Positions 5,373 to 8,130 of a stretch of 8,130 nucleotides of DNA are shown here, piece after piece. Position numbers and translations under genes: made by a program. The DNA lies in NCBI GenBank assembly GCA_014379815.1, contig JACMLA010000337.1, positions 1-8,130 of the forward strand, written 5' to 3'. The notes below the pieces were generated by a model, which did no database searches, was not told the origin of the DNA, and saw only the letters and a program-made list of their open reading frames with translations. The stretch comes from Bryobacteraceae bacterium. Its GTDB lineage: Bacteria > Acidobacteriota > Terriglobia > Bryobacterales > Bryobacteraceae. Position 1 is the first letter of the stretch. The number at the start of each line of letters is the position of its first letter.

Positions 5373-7226
5373 ATGAAGCAGTCGTTATTTTGTCTTGCAC
5401 TGATCTCCGCAGTCGGTTCGGCTGCTCCTACGTCGAGTCCGTCGCGGCCCCGTGCCGGTAAAACGGAAATCCTGAAACTGGTGGACGTGAAGCCAGGCAT
5501 GAAGGGCATTGCGTGGACGACCTTCGAAGGCGTCGCTCCAGAGGCTGTTCCGATTGACATGATCGGCATTTGGCGCAATGCATGGGGTCCGAAGCAGGAC
5601 ATTATTCTGTGTCGCATGGGTGGACGCGCGCTCGACACTGGCGTGGCTGCCGGCATGAGCGGAAGCCCCGTGTACGTGGATGGGAAGCTGGTTGGCGCAG
5701 TTTCGCTTCGCATTGGCTCTTTCACAAAAGAACCGATTTGTGGGATCACGCCGATCGAGTTGATGCTCGACATCAATCAGCTGGACTGGAGTCGCCCGTC
5801 CGATGCCCGGGTTCCGGGTGGGCAGACGCAACGCGCCGGGATCCCCATGCCAGGCGATGTTTTGGCGCAAGCTGTTGCGGCCGGAGTCTCTCAGGAGTTC
5901 TCTACTTCCCAACCACTACTGCAGCCCATTGACACGCCGCTGCTGTTCTCCGGCTTTCATGCCAGCACGCTGGAGCAGTTTGGACCAATGTTTCGGCAGC
6001 TGGGCGTTACGCCAGTACAAGGCGGAGCAAGCGCTGCTCTCCGGTCGGCCACACCTTCAGGAGACTGGCAGAACTCTCTGCAACCCGGCGATCCCATTGC
6101 AGGTGTTCTGGTCTCGGGTGATATGAGCATCACTGCTCTTGGGACGACTACGTATAACGATGGGAAACGAGTTCTTGGGTTTGGTCACCAGTTCCTGAAT
6201 CTCGGTCCTGTGGACATTCCTATGGCGGCGGGCGACGTCCTGATGGTGCTTGGTTCGAGTTTTCAACCCGTCAAGCTTGCCAATGCGACGGAAGTCGTCG
6301 GCGCATTGAAGCAGGACCGCCATAGCGGCATTATGGGTGAGCTCGGCGCGACATCACAGATGATTCCCGTTGATGTGAAGGTGAGGACCTTTGGCGATGG
6401 TAACGATGTGAAGCGCGAAAGAAGCTTGCACTTCAACGTGTTCGTAGAGCAGAAATGGACGCCGTATCTGATGATGGCCACCTTGTTTAATTCCATCTCA
6501 GGCGTCAATGATTTTGCGGAAGAAGCCACATACCGCCTGACTGGCGACATACAGCTCGAGGACCAGTCGAGCATCAGCCTGAATACGATGCTTGCTCCGG
6601 GGGAGATGCCAATGCCGGCTTCCATGCTGCTGGCGGGCTGGTGGGGCGATAAGTTCAACAGGCTGTTTGGAAACGCGGTCAATGTTCCCCGACTGCGCCA
6701 GGTGAACGCGACCATCGATCTGCTCCCGCGGCGTCGTGTTGCTTCTGTAGAAAGTGCGTGGGTTCCTTCCACCGAAGTGGACGCCGGTACTGAGATTCCC
6801 GTTAAGGTCTATTTGCGGCCGTGGCGTGGAGAGCGCATCGAGAGCGAAGTCAACGTGAAGATTCCGGCGGGAATGCCCAAAGGCGAGCACCGCATTCTGC
6901 TAAGTGACGCGGATACTTTGAATCGCATGCAGAATTACGCCGGGTCCGCTAACCGGTTTCTGGACCTCCCGCAGACGGTTTCGCTGATTAATCAGGAACG
7001 CAGCAATAATCGCCTGTATGTCTCGCTGGTGCAGCCAAGGCCGACGTTTTACGAAGACGATAAGACTCTGCCTAGCTTGCCGGCGTCCGTTCTGAACGTG
7101 ATGCAGGCAAGTCGCGCCAGCAATCGTCCTCTCATTTCCAGCGGGGAGAGCACGCAGGAGCAAGCCTCTATTCCGTTCGATTACGTGGTCAGCGGCAGTC
7201 AATCGATCCGCATCACTGTCAGGTAA
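5373..7226 (+). CDS. Exported SpoIVB peptidase S55-like protein, modules in permuted order
   Basis: A 617-residue protein, probably periplasmic or secreted: residues 1-18 (MKQSLFCLALISAVGSAA) look like a signal peptide. Residues 34-133 resemble the C-terminal part of the S55 peptidase of SpoIVB: GMKGIAWTTFEG, then GMSGSPVYVDGKLVGAV (94-110) and ITPIELML (125-132). Ser96 corresponds to the SpoIVB nucleophile. Residues 246-340 resemble the N-terminal part: ALGTTTYNDGKRVLGFGH (255-272), the counterpart of the SpoIVB 'GTLTY...ALGH' block holding its catalytic His, followed by DRHSGIMGELGA (315-326). The two halves are thus in reverse order relative to SpoIVB, and no histidine precedes Ser96. Arg81 appears to occupy the catalytic Asp position, though Asp88 is near, so peptidase activity is uncertain. 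Residues 455-600 are an unassigned, probably beta-rich tail. No PDZ domain is seen. The gene lies 15 bp before, and is probably co-transcribed with, an exported propeller protein. The SpoIVB comparison is from memory. Confidence 0.8.
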   Translation: MKQSLFCLALISAVGSAAPTSSPSRPRAGKTEILKLVDVKPGMKGIAWTTFEGVAPEAVPIDMIGIWRNAWGPKQDIILCRMGGRALDTGVAAGMSGSPVYVDGKLVGAVSLRIGSFTKEPICGITPIELMLDINQLDWSRPSDARVPGGQTQRAGIPMPGDVLAQAVAAGVSQEFSTSQPLLQPIDTPLLFSGFHASTLEQFGPMFRQLGVTPVQGGASAALRSATPSGDWQNSLQPGDPIAGVLVSGDMSITALGTTTYNDGKRVLGFGHQFLNLGPVDIPMAAGDVLMVLGSSFQPVKLANATEVVGALKQDRHSGIMGELGATSQMIPVDVKVRTFGDGNDVKRERSLHFNVFVEQKWTPYLMMATLFNSISGVNDFAEEATYRLTGDIQLEDQSSISLNTMLAPGEMPMPASMLLAGWWGDKFNRLFGNAVNVPRLRQVNATIDLLPRRRVASVESAWVPSTEVDAGTEIPVKVYLRPWRGERIESEVNVKIPAGMPKGEHRILLSDADTLNRMQNYAGSANRFLDLPQTVSLINQERSNNRLYVSLVQPRPTFYEDDKTLPSLPASVLNVMQASRASNRPLISSGESTQEQASIPFDYVVSGSQSIRITVR

Positions 7227-7241
7227 GACGGTCAGGTAAGA
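7218..7241 (+). repeat. Short tandem duplication at the S55/propeller junction
   Basis: GTCAGGTAAGA occurs twice, separated by CG (period 13). The first copy encodes the last residues and the TAA stop of the S55-like gene. The second supplies AGG five bases before the ATG at 7242, the probable ribosome binding site of the next gene. Confidence 0.6.
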
Positions 7242-8130
7242 ATGACGACTCATTTACGACTACTGACGGCGCTCCTCGGCGCGCCGCTCCTCTTTGCCGT
7301 CGAAACAAAAAGCTGGGTTCACAACGACCGTAGTGACTTTGAGAAAGGAACGCTGAAAGGTCTCTCCCTTCGAAGCGATGGGCTGCTGACTCTTGCCCCG
7401 CAGTTCCGAGAGCTGGCGGATCCCTCCAGTGCGTACTTGTGGGCACTTGCGGTGGACAGCAAAGGAACTCTGTATACCGGGGGCGGCAGTCCCGGCTCGT
7501 CCAGTGTCAAGTTGACGGCGGTCGACGCGCAAGGGAAAGCTCGAACGGTTGCAGAGATACCGGGTCTGCAGATACAAGCGATTGCGATCGACCGTCAGGA
7601 TCGCGTCTATGCGGCGACTGCCCCTGATGGCAAGGTGTACAGAATATCCAGCAGCGGCAGTCCGGATGTCTTCTATGACCCGAAGGCCCGCTATATCTGG
7701 TCGCTGGCATTCAACAGCAAGGGCGACCTTTTTCTTGCTACAGGCGATTCGGGCGAGATCCACCGTGTGACGCCTAATGGGACCGGCAGCGTATTCTTCC
7801 AAACCGAGGAGACGCATGCGCGTTCGCTCGCGGTGGATGCACAAGACAACCTGATTGTCGGGACCGAACCAGGCGGTCTCATATTGCGCGTGAGTCCAGC
7901 CGGAGACGGGTTCGTTTTGTACCAGGCCGCCAAGCGGGAAGTGACTTCCGTTGCTGTTGCCGCGGACGGATCCGTGTACGCCGCAGCTAGTGGAGTTCGC
8001 ACGGGAGCCGCGCCCGCTCCCGGCATTCTGCTTCCCGCGGCAGCGCCACCGCCGGCGACAGCGTCTGCTGCTCCACAGCCGAGACCATCCCCGGTCACGA
8101 TTACACCTGCGCCTTCGCCGTTCCCGTTCA
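7242..8130 (+). CDS. Exported beta-propeller (NHL/SMP-30-like) protein, 3' end missing
   Basis: Open from the ATG to the right edge, 296 complete codons with no stop; the gene continues beyond the window. Residues 1-20 (MTTHLRLLTALLGAPLLFAV) form a plausible signal peptide, so it is likely periplasmic or secreted. Residues 33-52 (FEKGTLKGLSLRSDGLLTLA) lead into about four or five propeller blades of roughly 40-45 residues: WALAVDSKGTLYTGG (67-81), IQAIAIDRQDRVYAAT (111-126), IWSLAFNSKGDLFLATG (152-168), ARSLAVDAQDNLIVGT (193-208) and VTSVAVAADGSVYAAA (234-249). Each carries the A-(V/I/F)-(D/N)-x-(Q/K)-(D/G) turn of NHL/SMP-30-type repeats. From 255 on the chain is Ala/Pro-rich (about 40 residues to the edge), a likely unstructured linker to an unseen domain. 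No enzymatic residues can be identified; a ligand- or protein-binding role is typical of the fold. It starts 15 bp after the S55-like gene, so a shared envelope function is inferred. Confidence 0.8.
   Translation, partial: MTTHLRLLTALLGAPLLFAVETKSWVHNDRSDFEKGTLKGLSLRSDGLLTLAPQFRELADPSSAYLWALAVDSKGTLYTGGGSPGSSSVKLTAVDAQGKARTVAEIPGLQIQAIAIDRQDRVYAATAPDGKVYRISSSGSPDVFYDPKARYIWSLAFNSKGDLFLATGDSGEIHRVTPNGTGSVFFQTEETHARSLAVDAQDNLIVGTEPGGLILRVSPAGDGFVLYQAAKREVTSVAVAADGSVYAAASGVRTGAAPAPGILLPAAAPPPATASAAPQPRPSPVTITPAPSPFPF

Overview
The window looks like ordinary chromosome from a mesophilic, moderately GC-rich Gram-negative bacterium, most likely an acidobacterium of the Solibacter/Bryobacter type. 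This is an inference from gene content: an exported SpoIVB-S55-like protein paired with an exported beta-propeller protein, plus a small basic protein ending in a KKRWAEYRRK-type tail. Neither a ribosomal RNA nor any other firm phylogenetic marker is present. I see no mobile element, tRNA, rRNA or CRISPR array.

Layout. On the left edge, the 5' end of purM runs leftward off the window. Divergent from it is dtd (D-aminoacyl-tRNA deacylase), followed by a small basic coiled-coil protein gene that has its own candidate promoter and a dyad near the expected transcription start. The stop codon of that small gene abuts the stop codon of a leftward three-gene metal uptake operon, cbiM-cbiQ-cbiO, an energy-coupling-factor Ni/Co importer whose CbiM carries a PDGLE-like (CbiN-like) tail. 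Starting 43 bp away and divergent is a tightly packed rightward pair: a D-2-hydroxyacid dehydrogenase and a PLP-dependent threonine/serine dehydratase or serine-racemase-type enzyme. The dehydratase makes a 2-oxo acid and the dehydrogenase family interconverts 2-oxo and 2-hydroxy acids, so a shared pathway is plausible. After a 110-bp gap containing a palindrome and a direct repeat comes a second rightward unit: an exported SpoIVB-S55-like protein and, 15 bp later, an exported NHL/SMP-30-like beta-propeller protein with a Pro/Ala-rich linker, cut by the right edge.

The most interesting item is the S55-like protein. Its serine module (GMSGSP) lies N-terminal to its histidine module (LGFGH), the opposite order to sporulation protease SpoIVB, and no histidine precedes the serine. 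It therefore looks like a circularly permuted relative used by a non-sporulating bacterium in an envelope role, possibly together with the propeller protein. Other points worth a look are the dyad before the small basic gene, two independent TGACGTG stop/start junctions, and a short tandem duplication that spans the S55 stop codon and the next gene's ribosome binding site.
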